64,000 nt of DNA. Origin: Frankia canadensis. Lineage in GTDB: Bacteria > Actinomycetota > Actinomycetes > Frankiales > Frankiaceae. Positions within the stretch are counted from its first letter, which is position 1; every line of letters begins with the position of its first letter. The position numbers were made by a program, and so were the translations under genes. Shown here piece by piece: positions 1-8,070 of the stretch. The DNA lies in assembly GCF_900197875.1 (NCBI RefSeq), contig NZ_FZMO01000112.1, positions 100,195-164,194 of the forward strand, written 5' to 3'. The notes under the pieces were generated by a model. That model did no database searches. It was given only the letters and a program-made list of their open reading frames with translations, and was not told the origin of the DNA.

Positions 1-14
1 ACCAGGTGCCGTGC

Positions 15-55
15 CCGCCGGTGACGGGCCGCGGGCCTGGTCCACCGACCGGCGG
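15..55 (-). terminator. Hairpin downstream of the mutase gene
   Basis: CCGCCGGT (15-22) is complementary to ACCGGCGG (48-55), immediately after the stop codon of the minus-strand mutase gene. It has no T tract, as is usual for GC-rich actinobacterial terminators. Seen in sequence; the termination role is inferred. Confidence 0.45.
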
Positions 56-2155
56 TCAGGCACCGGCGAGCCCGTTCGCCGTCCGCACGATGTTCACGAT
101 GCCGCGCATGATCTCGGTGAGGCCGTAGTCCTTCGGAGTGAAGACCGCGGCGACGCCCAGCGCCGTCAGCGCCTGCGCGTCGGCGGGCGGAATGATGCCG
201 CCGACCACCACCGGCACGTCGGCGAGCCCGGCGTCCCGCAGCCCGTCGAGCACCTCGGGGACCAGGTTCATGTGCGACCCGGACAGCACCGACAGCCCGA
301 CCACGTGGACGTCCTCCTCGACCGCCGCGGTGACGATCTGCGCCGGCGTGAGACGGATGCCCTGGTAGACCACCTCGAAGCCCACGTCGCGCGCCCGCAC
401 CGCGATCTGCTCGGCGCCGTTCGAATGTCCGTCCAGGCCGGGCTTGCCGACCAGCAGCCGCAGGCGACGTCCAAGCCTCTCGCCGGTGCGGCTGACCAGG
501 CCGCGCACCTCGGCCAGGTCGTCACCGCCCGAGGCGGTGGACACCCCGGAGACACCGGTGGGGGCGCGGTACTCGCCGAACACCTCCCGCAGGACGCCGG
601 CCCACTCCCCGGTCGTCACCCCGGCGCGGGCGCAGGTCAGCGTCGCCGGCATCAGGTTGACGTCGGACTTCGCGGCCTCCCGCAGGCCCAGCAGCGCCTC
701 GTCGACCCGCACCGCGTCCCGGCCCGCGCGCCAGGCCGCGACCTGCTCCCGGGCCGCCTGCTCCCCCGCCGGGTCGACCGTCTGGACCGCCGCGTCCATG
801 TCGGCGAGCAGCGGGTTCGGCTCGGTCTCGGTGAAGCGGTTCACCCCGACCACGACGTCCTCGCCGGACTCGATCCGGGCCCGCCGGGTCGCCTGCGAGG
901 CCACCAGCCGCGACTTCATGTAGCCGCTCTCGACCGCCGCGATGGCCCCGCCCATCGCCTGCACCCGGTCGATCTCCTCCGTCGCCGCGGCGACGAGCTC
1001 GTCCACCCGTGCCCTGACGACCACCGAGCCCTCGAACAGGTCCGGGTACTCCAGCAGGTCCGTCTCGTGGGCGAGGATCTGCTGGATGCGCAGCGACCAC
1101 TGCTGGTCCCAGGGGCGCGGCAGGCCCAGCGCCTCGTTCCACGCCGGCAGCTGCAGGGCCCGGCAGCGGGCGTCCTTCGACAGGGTGACGCCGAGCGCCT
1201 CCAGCACGATCCGGATCACGTTGTTCTCCGGCTGCGCCTCCGTCAGCCCGAGGGAGTTGACCTGCACGCCGTAGCGGAACCGCCGGTGCTTCGGGTCCGT
1301 CACGCCGTAGCGGGTGCGCAGCAGGTCGTCCCACAGCGCGACGAACGCGCGCATCTTGCACAGCTCCTCGACGAAGCGGACACCCGCGTTCACGAAGAAC
1401 GACATCCGGGCGCACACCTCGCCCATCCGCTCCGGCGGCACCTGGCCGGAGGCGACGACCGCGTCCAGCACCGCGATCACGGTGCACAGCGAGTACGCCA
1501 GCTCCTGCACCGGCGTCGCGCCGGCCTCCTGCAGGTGGTAGCTGCAGATGTTGATCGGGTTCCAGCGCGGGACCTCGGTCACCGTGTAGGCCACGACGTC
1601 CGTGATCAGCCGCAGCGACGGGCCGGGCGGGAAGACGTACGTCCCGCGCGACAGGTACTCCTTGATGATGTCGTTCTGCGTCGTGCCGGTCAGCTCCGCG
1701 GGCTGCGCGCCCTGCTCCTCGGCCACCACCTGGTAGAGCGCGAGCAGCCACATCGCGGTGGCGTTGATCGTCATGGACGTGTTCATCCGACCCAGCGGAA
1801 TCTGGTCGAACAGCGCCCGCATGTCACCCAGATGTGCGACGGGCACGCCGACCTTGCCGACCTCGCCGCGCGCGAGGACGTCGTCGGGGTCGTACCCGGT
1901 CTGCGTCGGCAGGTCGAAGGCCACAGACAGACCCGTCTGTCCCTTGGCCAGGTTGCGGCGGTACAGAGCGTTGCTCTCGGCCGGGCTGGAATGTCCCGCG
2001 TAGGTCCGGATGATCCATGGCCGATCCCGCTCGCATCTCGCGGATGGCGCCACAGTGACCCGCGAGGGCGGATCGGTGGGCGGCGGCTCCGTGGTGGACG
2101 GCTCTGTGAGCGACGGCTCTGTGGGCGACGGCTCTGTGGGCGACGGCTCGGGCAT
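56..2155 (-). CDS. ecm: Ethylmalonyl-CoA mutase / MeaA-type B12-dependent acyl-CoA mutase
   Basis: Adenosylcobalamin-dependent carbon-skeleton mutase of 699 residues. The catalytic barrel begins near residue 45 with RDRPWIIRTYAGHSS and continues with LAKGQTGLSVAFDLPTQTGY and YHLQEAGATP, wording typical of Ecm/MeaA rather than classical methylmalonyl-CoA mutase. The C-terminal 130 residues form a B12-binding domain with DGHSNG (DxHxxG), SVLSGSH and VVVGGIIP, so large and small functions are fused. In the ethylmalonyl-CoA pathway it converts ethylmalonyl-CoA to methylsuccinyl-CoA, but its partner crotonyl-CoA carboxylase/reductase is not in this window. Here it may feed branched or C4 acyl-CoAs from the upstream beta-oxidation genes to central metabolism. 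It starts 1 nt after the stop of the preceding SDR gene, so the two are probably translationally coupled. The first 30 residues are a low-complexity TEPSP repeat outside the conserved fold. Exact substrate is inferred. Confidence 0.88.
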   Translation of the reverse strand: MPEPSPTEPSPTEPSLTEPSTTEPPPTDPPSRVTVAPSARCERDRPWIIRTYAGHSSPAESNALYRRNLAKGQTGLSVAFDLPTQTGYDPDDVLARGEVGKVGVPVAHLGDMRALFDQIPLGRMNTSMTINATAMWLLALYQVVAEEQGAQPAELTGTTQNDIIKEYLSRGTYVFPPGPSLRLITDVVAYTVTEVPRWNPINICSYHLQEAGATPVQELAYSLCTVIAVLDAVVASGQVPPERMGEVCARMSFFVNAGVRFVEELCKMRAFVALWDDLLRTRYGVTDPKHRRFRYGVQVNSLGLTEAQPENNVIRIVLEALGVTLSKDARCRALQLPAWNEALGLPRPWDQQWSLRIQQILAHETDLLEYPDLFEGSVVVRARVDELVAAATEEIDRVQAMGGAIAAVESGYMKSRLVASQATRRARIESGEDVVVGVNRFTETEPNPLLADMDAAVQTVDPAGEQAAREQVAAWRAGRDAVRVDEALLGLREAAKSDVNLMPATLTCARAGVTTGEWAGVLREVFGEYRAPTGVSGVSTASGGDDLAEVRGLVSRTGERLGRRLRLLVGKPGLDGHSNGAEQIAVRARDVGFEVVYQGIRLTPAQIVTAAVEEDVHVVGLSVLSGSHMNLVPEVLDGLRDAGLADVPVVVGGIIPPADAQALTALGVAAVFTPKDYGLTEIMRGIVNIVRTANGLAGA
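2082..2155. repeat. 15-bp tandem repeat at the 5' end of the mutase gene
   Basis: Three near-identical copies of gacggctctgtgggc (2097-2141) are flanked by degenerate copies on both sides. Read on the minus strand they encode a TEPSP-type N-terminal extension of the mutase. The 15-bp unit keeps the reading frame, so copy-number change would alter only the length of the tail. Confidence 0.8.
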
Positions 2156-2156
2156 G

Positions 2157-3089
2157 TCAGCCGCTGTTCCGCTGCGTTGTGCGCTGTGCCGCGCTCGTGG
2201 CGGAGGCGGCCGTGCTCTGCGCGCGGATCTCTGTCCAGTCCGCGTCGGTCAGTGTCGCGAGTTCCGCGAAAGTGCCCGGGCCGGCGAGCATCTGGCCGCC
2301 GTCCATCGCGATCGTCTGGCCGGTCAGGTAGTCGCAGGCATCCGACAGCAGGAAGATGACAAGGTGGGCCAGTTCCGCGACGGTGCCGGGGCGTCCCGCC
2401 GGGATCCGGTCGGTCTGGGTCGCCCCGCCCGAGCTCCTGTCCGTGGGATTGAGCATCGCCCAGGCGTAGTCGGTCGGGATCGGCCCGGGCGCGATGGCGT
2501 TCACCCGGATGCGGTGCCGGGCCCACTCCGCCGCCAGCGACATCGTCATCGCGTGGACGGCGGCCTTGGCCATCGCGGCCGGCACGACGAACGCCGAACC
2601 CGACCAGACCCAGGTCGTCAGGTTGGACAGGACGCTGCCGGGCAGGCCGCCCGCGATCCAGCGCCGGGCCGCGGCCGTGGTGGTGAAGTACGACCCGTCC
2701 ATGATCGTGCTGGTCACGGCCTCGAAGGCGCGCGGGCTGAGATCTTCGGTGCGGGCGATGAAGTTCGCCCCCGCGTTGTTGAGGACGCTGGTGAGAGGCC
2801 CGTGCTCGGCCCAGAGGGCCCCCATCGCCTCGTCCACCCGGTCGAAGCGGCGGATGTCGACGACGTCCACGTGCACCCTGTCGGGCTTCCCGGCGGACGC
2901 CTCCTCGGCGGCCTCCCGCAACACGCTTTCGCGCCGTCCCCACAGGTGGACGTCCGCGCCGTGCGCGACGAGATGACCGGCGAGGCCCCGGCCGAGTCCG
3001 GTACCGCCGCCGGTGATGAGGACGCGCTTGCCGGCCAGCGCGTCGCTGGCGAACGGTGACGGCGACGGCGGTGCCGACTGACCTGTCAT
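2157..3089 (-). CDS. SDR oxidoreductase, 2,4-dienoyl-CoA reductase-like
   Basis: Short-chain dehydrogenase of 310 residues. The Rossmann motif TGGGTGLG lies near residue 27 and NNAG near residue 107. The position of the usual YxxxK pair reads VVPAAMAK: the lysine is kept but the tyrosine is absent, as in peroxisomal/bacterial 2,4-dienoyl-CoA reductases. AWEWARHRIRVNAIAPGPI-like wording (here AAEWARHRIRVNAIAPGPI) and a C-terminal GQTIAMDGGQ also fit that family. It probably uses NADPH to reduce conjugated dienoyl-CoA intermediates during beta-oxidation of unsaturated or alicyclic acids. It lies between the BadI-like gene (10-nt gap) and the mutase (1-nt gap), in one minus-strand transcription unit. 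The SDR assignment is firm; dienoyl-CoA reductase is a family-level inference. Confidence 0.75.
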   Translation of the reverse strand: MTGQSAPPSPSPFASDALAGKRVLITGGGTGLGRGLAGHLVAHGADVHLWGRRESVLREAAEEASAGKPDRVHVDVVDIRRFDRVDEAMGALWAEHGPLTSVLNNAGANFIARTEDLSPRAFEAVTSTIMDGSYFTTTAAARRWIAGGLPGSVLSNLTTWVWSGSAFVVPAAMAKAAVHAMTMSLAAEWARHRIRVNAIAPGPIPTDYAWAMLNPTDRSSGGATQTDRIPAGRPGTVAELAHLVIFLLSDACDYLTGQTIAMDGGQMLAGPGTFAELATLTDADWTEIRAQSTAASATSAAQRTTQRNSG

Positions 3090-3099
3090 CCCGCTTCCC

Positions 3100-3894
3100 T
3101 CAGTTGCCGCGGTAGGTGGAGAAGTCGGGAGCGCGCTTCTCGTTGAAGGCGGTGATGCCCTCCTTGGCCTCCGCGGTCTCGCCGAACATCCGCAGGCTGG
3201 AGTAGGCCATCTGGCCGATGCCGGCGAAGTGCTCGGTGTCGGTGTTGAAGGACTGCTTGAGGACCTTCAGGGCGGTGGGGGAGAGGCGCAGGATCTCGTC
3301 CGCCCACGACCGGACTTCCTTGCGGAGCTGGTCGGCCGGGACGACCTTGTTGACCAGACCCCACTCGTACGCCTGCTGTGCCGAGTACTGCCGGCAGAGG
3401 AACCAGATCTCTCGCGCGCGCTTCTCCCCGATCGCCCGGGCCATCAGGCCGGTGCCGAAGCCGGCGTCGAAGGAGCCGACACGCGGGCCGTTCTGGCCGA
3501 ACTTGGCGGTCTCCGCGGCGAGAGTCAGATCGCAGAGCAGGTGCAGCACGTGGCCACCGCCGATGGCGAAGCCATTGACGGCCGCGATCACCGGCTTGGG
3601 CACGTCGCGGATGACCCGGTGCAGGGAGTCGACCTCGAACAGCCCGCTGGCCGACGGGCCGTAGTCGCCGGTCTCCATGCGCTGCTTCTGGTCGCCGCCG
3701 GTGCAGAACGCCTTCTCCCCGGCGCCGGTGAGGGCGATCACGCCCACGTCGTCGCTGCCCCAGGCCCGCTTGAAACCGAGAACCAGTTCGTCGACCGTGC
3801 GGGCCCGAAAGGAGTTGTAGCGATCCGGCCGGTTGATCGTGATCCAGGCGAGGCCGTTCTCGACCTCGTACGTGACGTCAGTGAAGTCGTCCAT
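3100..3894 (-). CDS. badI: BadI-like 2-ketocycloalkanecarboxyl-CoA hydrolase (ring-cleaving crotonase)
   Basis: MenB/BadI-type crotonase of 264 residues. FTDVTYEVENGLAWITINRP, AFCTGGDQ, RDVPKPVIAAVNGFAIGGG, VGSFDAGFGTG and AREIWFLCRQYSA match, as I recall it, the Rhodopseudomonas BadI sequence nearly block for block. BadI hydrolytically opens 2-ketocyclohexanecarboxyl-CoA to pimelyl-CoA. The Asp of SFDAG is in the MenB/BadI catalytic position. I chose the ATG at 3894, preceded by GAGAGGA, because homology starts at its second residue. Upstream in-frame codons to 4005 look non-coding. A candidate FadR-type operator lies about 120 bp upstream. Its natural substrate could be an alkyl-substituted ring such as the 4-isopropenyl/isopropyl analogue. 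DHNA-CoA synthase (MenB) is an alternative, but the catabolic context and wording favour BadI. Confidence 0.82.
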   Translation of the reverse strand: MDDFTDVTYEVENGLAWITINRPDRYNSFRARTVDELVLGFKRAWGSDDVGVIALTGAGEKAFCTGGDQKQRMETGDYGPSASGLFEVDSLHRVIRDVPKPVIAAVNGFAIGGGHVLHLLCDLTLAAETAKFGQNGPRVGSFDAGFGTGLMARAIGEKRAREIWFLCRQYSAQQAYEWGLVNKVVPADQLRKEVRSWADEILRLSPTALKVLKQSFNTDTEHFAGIGQMAYSSLRMFGETAEAKEGITAFNEKRAPDFSTYRGN

Positions 3895-4008
3895 CGACCA
3901 TGGGTCCTCTCTCGCGGTTGCCGCGCTGGCCGCGGCCCGGACCCTCGCGCGCGGCGCGGGGATGAGGGTGGGCCGGTGGCATCGGCAGATGATCGTTAAG
4001 GTCAACTT

Positions 4009-5124
4009 TTAGGACTGACCATTGGCAGACTTTACGCAGGAGGGCCAGGCCCAATCAACTGGTCGCACTGGGCCTCGAAGCGTTGCCTGGTAGACGTACG
4101 ACGGGCTGCGGCTGTGGGCGAACTCGAAGATCCCCGTGCCCGCTGTGCCGTCCCAGCTGAAGGCGGTCAGCCGGTCGGTCAGCGCCGTGTCCAGAGTGCG
4201 GGGGGAGACGGTCCCGTCGAGCGGATAGACGTCGTGCTCGACATGGTCCCGCCCGCGTGGCCGGCCGTGCTGGCCGCCGTAGCCGCCACCGGCCAGGAAG
4301 CCGCCGCCGGCCGACGCGTCGCAGTCGATGAGACAGGTCCGCCCGGAAGCCGTCGTCACCTCGACGGTGCCCGAACGCAGGTCGAGCTCGCCGTTGAACC
4401 GCAGGTCGTGACGTACGTCCACGATCGGGTCGAGGCCGCCGGCACCGCCGCCCGCGCCGGTCCCGCCGGCGTGCATCACCGAGCCCTCGAGCAGGATGCG
4501 CCCGCCACGACGGTCCTCGACCAGCAGGAAACCGACGGAGCGGTCGGGGAACTGGGCCTGGAACCAGAGGTGCAGACCCTGCCCCCCCGACATGGTGCGT
4601 ACGCCACGGGACCGGTCACGCTGGCCGTACCAGCCGTCGACCTGGGTCCTCACGCCGCCGACGGTCAGCCAGCCGTGGTGCAGACCGGACTGGACGAGGT
4701 GCTCGAACCTGGTCGGCGTGGAGTCGTCGCTGTTGTGCACCTCGACGTCACCGACCCAGGCCGGCGTACGTGCCCGCCAGGTGAGGTCGAACGCCAGCCC
4801 GCTCGGGTTGTCGTCGAGAACGAGCCGCCAGGCGCGGTTCGCCTCGAGCATCTCGAAACGAAACGGCCCGCCGCCGCGCCAGTCCGTCGCGTCCAGCTCG
4901 GTCGACCAGCGCAGGTTGTGCTGCTCGGCTCCGGCCACGACGACCGTGAAACCGTCGATCACGTTGCGGGTGGGGTAGAGCCCGCAGCCGAGCACGATCG
5001 ACGGGCCGGTGCGGTCCACCGGGTGGGCGTTGAACATGAAACGGTCGAAGAACCGGTCGGGCAGGTCGTTCGCCGCGGCTGTCCGCGGCGTGACGAGATC
5101 GTCGTGGAACTCGGTGTCGCTCAC
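4009..5124 (-). CDS. Uncharacterised beta-rich protein of a catabolic operon
   Basis: 371 residues with no signal peptide or membrane segment. I do not recognise a characterised function. The composition (many Trp, Arg, Asp and short alternating hydrophobic stretches such as FEHLVQSGLHHGWLTVGG and GRILLEGSVMH) suggests an all-beta fold, of the sort seen in carotenoid-hydratase/DUF7064-like proteins that accompany steroid and terpene catabolic genes. The GTG start at 5124 overlaps the stop of the phosphotransferase gene (GTGA) and has a good GGAGG seven bases upstream. A much longer in-frame extension is only antisense/alternate-frame of that neighbour. Constant pairing with the phosphotransferase suggests the two act together. 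A glycine-rich loop (GGTGAGGGAGG) lies mid-protein. The gene is real; the function is unknown. Confidence 0.7.
   Translation of the reverse strand: MSDTEFHDDLVTPRTAAANDLPDRFFDRFMFNAHPVDRTGPSIVLGCGLYPTRNVIDGFTVVVAGAEQHNLRWSTELDATDWRGGGPFRFEMLEANRAWRLVLDDNPSGLAFDLTWRARTPAWVGDVEVHNSDDSTPTRFEHLVQSGLHHGWLTVGGVRTQVDGWYGQRDRSRGVRTMSGGQGLHLWFQAQFPDRSVGFLLVEDRRGGRILLEGSVMHAGGTGAGGGAGGLDPIVDVRHDLRFNGELDLRSGTVEVTTASGRTCLIDCDASAGGGFLAGGGYGGQHGRPRGRDHVEHDVYPLDGTVSPRTLDTALTDRLTAFSWDGTAGTGIFEFAHSRSPSYVYQATLRGPVRPVDWAWPSCVKSANGQS
4012..4020. promoter_or_regulatory. Candidate FadR-type operator upstream of the BadI-like gene
   Basis: GGACTGACC in the context ttttaGGACTGACCatt matches the GGN-N3-RCC motif seen at the other promoters here. 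It overlaps the last three codons of the preceding gene and lies about 120 bp before the BadI-like start, so it is the weakest of the set. Confidence 0.35.
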
Positions 5125-6275
5125 TGTGCCTCCTTCGATCCGGGACGGGCCTGCTGGAGAGGAGGCAGCCCGGCGGTGCGGTGCGCCGCGTCGAGGAAGG
5201 AGCGGACCAGCGCGGGGTCGGTGTAGTAGGGGTCGCCGGAGCCCGTCCCGGCCCGCCGGCGGCTGTACTCGTACAGCGCGGCCAGCTTCCACAGCGCGAG
5301 CGTGGTGTACCAGGTCAGCCTCGACAGGCTGGGCCCGCCGAGGTCGCGGCCGGTGCGTTCGGCGTAGCGGGCGCCGAGTTCGGCGCGGCTGGGGTATCCG
5401 CCCTCGAGCTGCGCCGTCCCGAGCAGCTGGGTGGGGGTGAGCGGCTCGCCCGGCTCCGGCACGGACGCGAGGAAATAGCCGACGTCGAACAGAGGGTCGC
5501 CGATGGTCGCGAGTTCCCAGTCGAGCACGGCCGCGACCCGGCCCGGCGGGCCCGGCTCGATGATCACATTGCCGATGCGGTAGTCGTTGTGCACGATCGA
5601 GGCGCCTGACTCGGCCGGCGCGTGGTCGCGAAGCCACGCCTCGGCCACGGTGAACTCCGGCGGCAGCGCGCCGTGCGCGTCCGCGACCAGCCGGCCGAGC
5701 CGCCGGACATGGCGCGCGTTGAACCCCTCGGGCCGGCCGAGATCGTCCAGGTGCCTGGCACGCCAGTCGACCGCGTGGAGTTCGGCCAGAGTGTCGATGA
5801 GTGCTTCGCCTATCTCCCGGCGGGTGGCGGGGGTGTCCAGCGGGGTGGGGGTCGACGTGGTGACGACCGGCCCGCCGGTGAAGCTCATGGCGTAGAAGGG
5901 CACGTCGAGCACCTCGCCCGCCCGCGCGGTCGCGAGGACCGCGGGCACCGGGACCGGCGAGTCGCGCAACGCGGCCACCAGCCGGGCCTCGCGCAGGACA
6001 TCGTGTCCGCCGGGCGGCACCGGGGGCGGCGGCGGGCGGCGGATGACGAGCTGGCGGGCGCCGTGGGAGACCAGGTAGGTGAGGTTGGAGTGGCCGTCGC
6101 CGATGCGCCGGGTGCTCACCGGCCCGTCGCAGAGGCCACGCTCAGCGAGGAAACGCTCGAGCCGCGAGCGGGTGGCCGCGTCCCAGTCCCATTCCGGTGC
6201 GGTGACGTCACCCGCCGCGGCGGCGCCCGGGTGCAGGTCTCGTGGCGGGCTCGTCGCCGCCGCGAGCTCGCTCAT
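5121..6275 (-). CDS. Phosphotransferase family protein (APH/ACAD10-11-type kinase)
   Basis: 384 residues with the aminoglycoside/choline-kinase-like fold. The Brenner motif HNDYRIGN (catalytic Asp) and the metal-binding DWELATIGDPLFD are present. The N-terminal nucleotide loop is around GDGHSNLTYLVS. In bacteria these enzymes sit beside acyl-CoA dehydrogenases, and in vertebrates the same domain is fused to ACAD10/11, which phosphorylate 4-hydroxyacyl-CoAs before elimination. It may therefore activate a hydroxylated acyl-CoA (for instance one derived from a tertiary alcohol) in this pathway. The start ATG (6275) overlaps the stop of the upstream hydratase (ATGA), and its own stop overlaps the next GTG, so it is embedded in a coupled operon. 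Kinase fold is firm; substrate is inferred. Confidence 0.8.
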   Translation of the reverse strand: MSELAAATSPPRDLHPGAAAAGDVTAPEWDWDAATRSRLERFLAERGLCDGPVSTRRIGDGHSNLTYLVSHGARQLVIRRPPPPPVPPGGHDVLREARLVAALRDSPVPVPAVLATARAGEVLDVPFYAMSFTGGPVVTTSTPTPLDTPATRREIGEALIDTLAELHAVDWRARHLDDLGRPEGFNARHVRRLGRLVADAHGALPPEFTVAEAWLRDHAPAESGASIVHNDYRIGNVIIEPGPPGRVAAVLDWELATIGDPLFDVGYFLASVPEPGEPLTPTQLLGTAQLEGGYPSRAELGARYAERTGRDLGGPSLSRLTWYTTLALWKLAALYEYSRRRAGTGSGDPYYTDPALVRSFLDAAHRTAGLPPLQQARPGSKEAQ

Positions 6276-7153
6276 CGGCCGGTGAAGACGGCCGGGCGCT
6301 TCTCCTTGAACGCCGCGAGCGCTTCGGGCATGTCCTCGGTGCGGGTCAGCAGCGCCTGGCCGCGGTTCTCCAGCTCCAGAGCCGCGGCATAGGAGGTGAT
6401 CTCCAGGTTGCGCTGGATGGCCCGCTTGGACAGTCGGACTCCGCCCGGTGAGTTCGCGGCGATCAGCCGGGCTGTCGCCAGGGTCTCCGCGAGCAGTGAC
6501 TCGCTGGGCACGACCCGGTTCGCCAGCCCGATGCGCGCGGCCTCCTCGGCCCCGACCAGTCGACCCGTGTACCCGATCTCGGCCGCCCGGCCCGGCCCGA
6601 TCAGCCGCACAAGATTGAAGGAGGTGCCGAGCTCGCCGATGGACAGGCCGACCCGCACGAACGCGGCGCTGAACTTCGCGGTGGGCGCCGCGTAGCGGAT
6701 GTCGGCGGCCAGCGCCAGGGCGAGGCCACCACCGGTGGCGGGGCCGTGGACCGCGGCGAGGACGGGGAAGGGCAGATGCCGGATGGCCTGGATGCCCCCG
6801 GTGGCGGTCTCCTGGAACGCGAGGAACTCGCGCACGCCCATCCTGGTGATGACGTCGATCTCGTCGAGGTCGAAGCCGGCGCAGAAGGCCCGGGTTCCCG
6901 CGCCGGTGAGGACGAGGGCCCGCAGACCGCTGTCCCGCAGCGCCAGAGCGGCCGCACCGAACTCGTGGAACATCGTGACGGTCTGGGAGTTCATCCGCTC
7001 CGGGCGGTTGACGCGCAGGACCGCGATGGCGCCGTCGAGCACCTCGATGGCGAGTGTCTCGAACTCGGGCAGCGCCAGGGCGGCGACGCTCGGCGCCGCC
7101 TCCCTCGGCGCCGCCTCCCCCGGTAAAGCTGTCCCGTTCACTGTGCTGGCCAC
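6272..7153 (-). CDS. Enoyl-CoA hydratase/isomerase family protein
   Basis: Crotonase-fold protein of 293 residues from the GTG at 7153, which has GAGGAG nine bases upstream. FCAGFDLDEID and GPATGGGLALALAADIRYA form the oxyanion-hole regions. The first hydratase glutamate position is Ala, while GLSIGELGTS keeps an acidic residue where dienoyl-CoA isomerases carry Asp, so isomerase-type chemistry is at least as likely as hydration. It is clearly a paralogue of the next gene (shared EAARIGLANRVV, AANSPGGVRLSKRA and AAALELENRGQALLTR blocks), probably by tandem duplication. It is 4 nt from that gene and overlaps the kinase gene. A shift or hydration step on ring or side-chain double bonds is inferred. 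Confidence 0.8.
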   Translation of the reverse strand: MASTVNGTALPGEAAPREAAPSVAALALPEFETLAIEVLDGAIAVLRVNRPERMNSQTVTMFHEFGAAALALRDSGLRALVLTGAGTRAFCAGFDLDEIDVITRMGVREFLAFQETATGGIQAIRHLPFPVLAAVHGPATGGGLALALAADIRYAAPTAKFSAAFVRVGLSIGELGTSFNLVRLIGPGRAAEIGYTGRLVGAEEAARIGLANRVVPSESLLAETLATARLIAANSPGGVRLSKRAIQRNLEITSYAAALELENRGQALLTRTEDMPEALAAFKEKRPAVFTGR

Positions 7154-7157
7154 GGTG

Positions 7158-7964
7158 TCAATCTCCTCTGAAGACAGGCGTGCGCTTTTCACGGAAGGCG
7201 GCCAGTGCCTCGGGCATGTCCTGGCTGCGGGTCAGCAGCGCCTGACCACGGTTCTCGAGCTCGAGCGCGGCCGCGTAGGAACCGACCTCGAGGTTGGCCT
7301 GCAACGCCCGCTTGGACAACTGCACGCCGCCGGGCGAGTTCGCGACGATCTGCTCGGTGAGGCGGAAGACGTCGTCCAGCAGGCCGCCGGACTCGCTCAC
7401 CTGGTTGACGAGCCCGATGTGCTCGGCTTCGCGCGCGTCGACCAGGCGGCCCGTGAAGCAGATCTCGCTGGCGACAGCCGGCCCGACCAGCCGGGTGAGC
7501 AGCCAGGAAACCCCCAGGTCCCCGGCCGACAGCCCGATGCGCACGAACGCCGCGTTGAACTTCGCCTCCGGCGACGCCAGCCGGATGTCCGCCGCGAGCG
7601 CGAGCGAGAGCCCGCCGCCGGCGGCCGGACCGTTGACGGCCGCGACGACCGGCACCTTCAGTGATCGGATCGCCAGCAGCGCCCGCGCCGCGCGCTCCTG
7701 CTGGTCGAGCATGCCCAACGCGCCCAGACCGGGTAGTCCGTCGGCGGCGGCCAGGTCGAAGCCCGCGCAGAAGGCACGGCCGGCACCGGTGATGACCAGG
7801 ACCCGCGCGCGGCTGTCCGCGTCGAGCCGCCGGGCGAACGCCTCCAGCTCGACGAACATCGTGTCGGTCATGGCGTTGTAGCGGTCCGGCCGGTTCAGCG
7901 TGAGCAGCACGACGCCCGGCCGCGGTTCGTCGGTCAGGAAGGTCTCGTAGGTCGGCGTCGTCAT
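7158..7964 (-). CDS. Enoyl-CoA hydratase/isomerase family protein
   Basis: 268-residue crotonase. The start is the ATG at 7964 with AGGAGG upstream (an earlier in-frame start at 8057 has no such site and reads through low-complexity sequence). AFCAGFDLAAADG and GPAAGGGLSLALAADIRLA form the active-site loops. GLSAGDLGVSWLL places Asp at the dienoyl-isomerase-like acid position, and the first hydratase Glu is missing. It is about half-identical by eye to its downstream neighbour. It starts a four-gene coupled run (two crotonases, kinase, unknown protein), 106 nt after the previous gene. This may be a promoter region, though I see no clear operator in it. Confidence 0.8.
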   Translation of the reverse strand: MTTPTYETFLTDEPRPGVVLLTLNRPDRYNAMTDTMFVELEAFARRLDADSRARVLVITGAGRAFCAGFDLAAADGLPGLGALGMLDQQERAARALLAIRSLKVPVVAAVNGPAAGGGLSLALAADIRLASPEAKFNAAFVRIGLSAGDLGVSWLLTRLVGPAVASEICFTGRLVDAREAEHIGLVNQVSESGGLLDDVFRLTEQIVANSPGGVQLSKRALQANLEVGSYAAALELENRGQALLTRSQDMPEALAAFREKRTPVFRGD

Positions 7965-8070
7965 CTGTCCGCCTCCTGTCATCGGTGACGAGCGGTTCGT
8001 CGAAGGTGAGTGGCCCAGTGGCCTAGTGGCCCCGGGAGCGCGGCCGGGGCGGGACATCTGGCGGATCCGC

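Noticed and set aside
3895..4005. Longer N-terminus for the BadI-like protein
   Set aside because: The additional 37 residues are Arg/Ala-rich without similarity, and a good ribosome binding site precedes the ATG at 3894.
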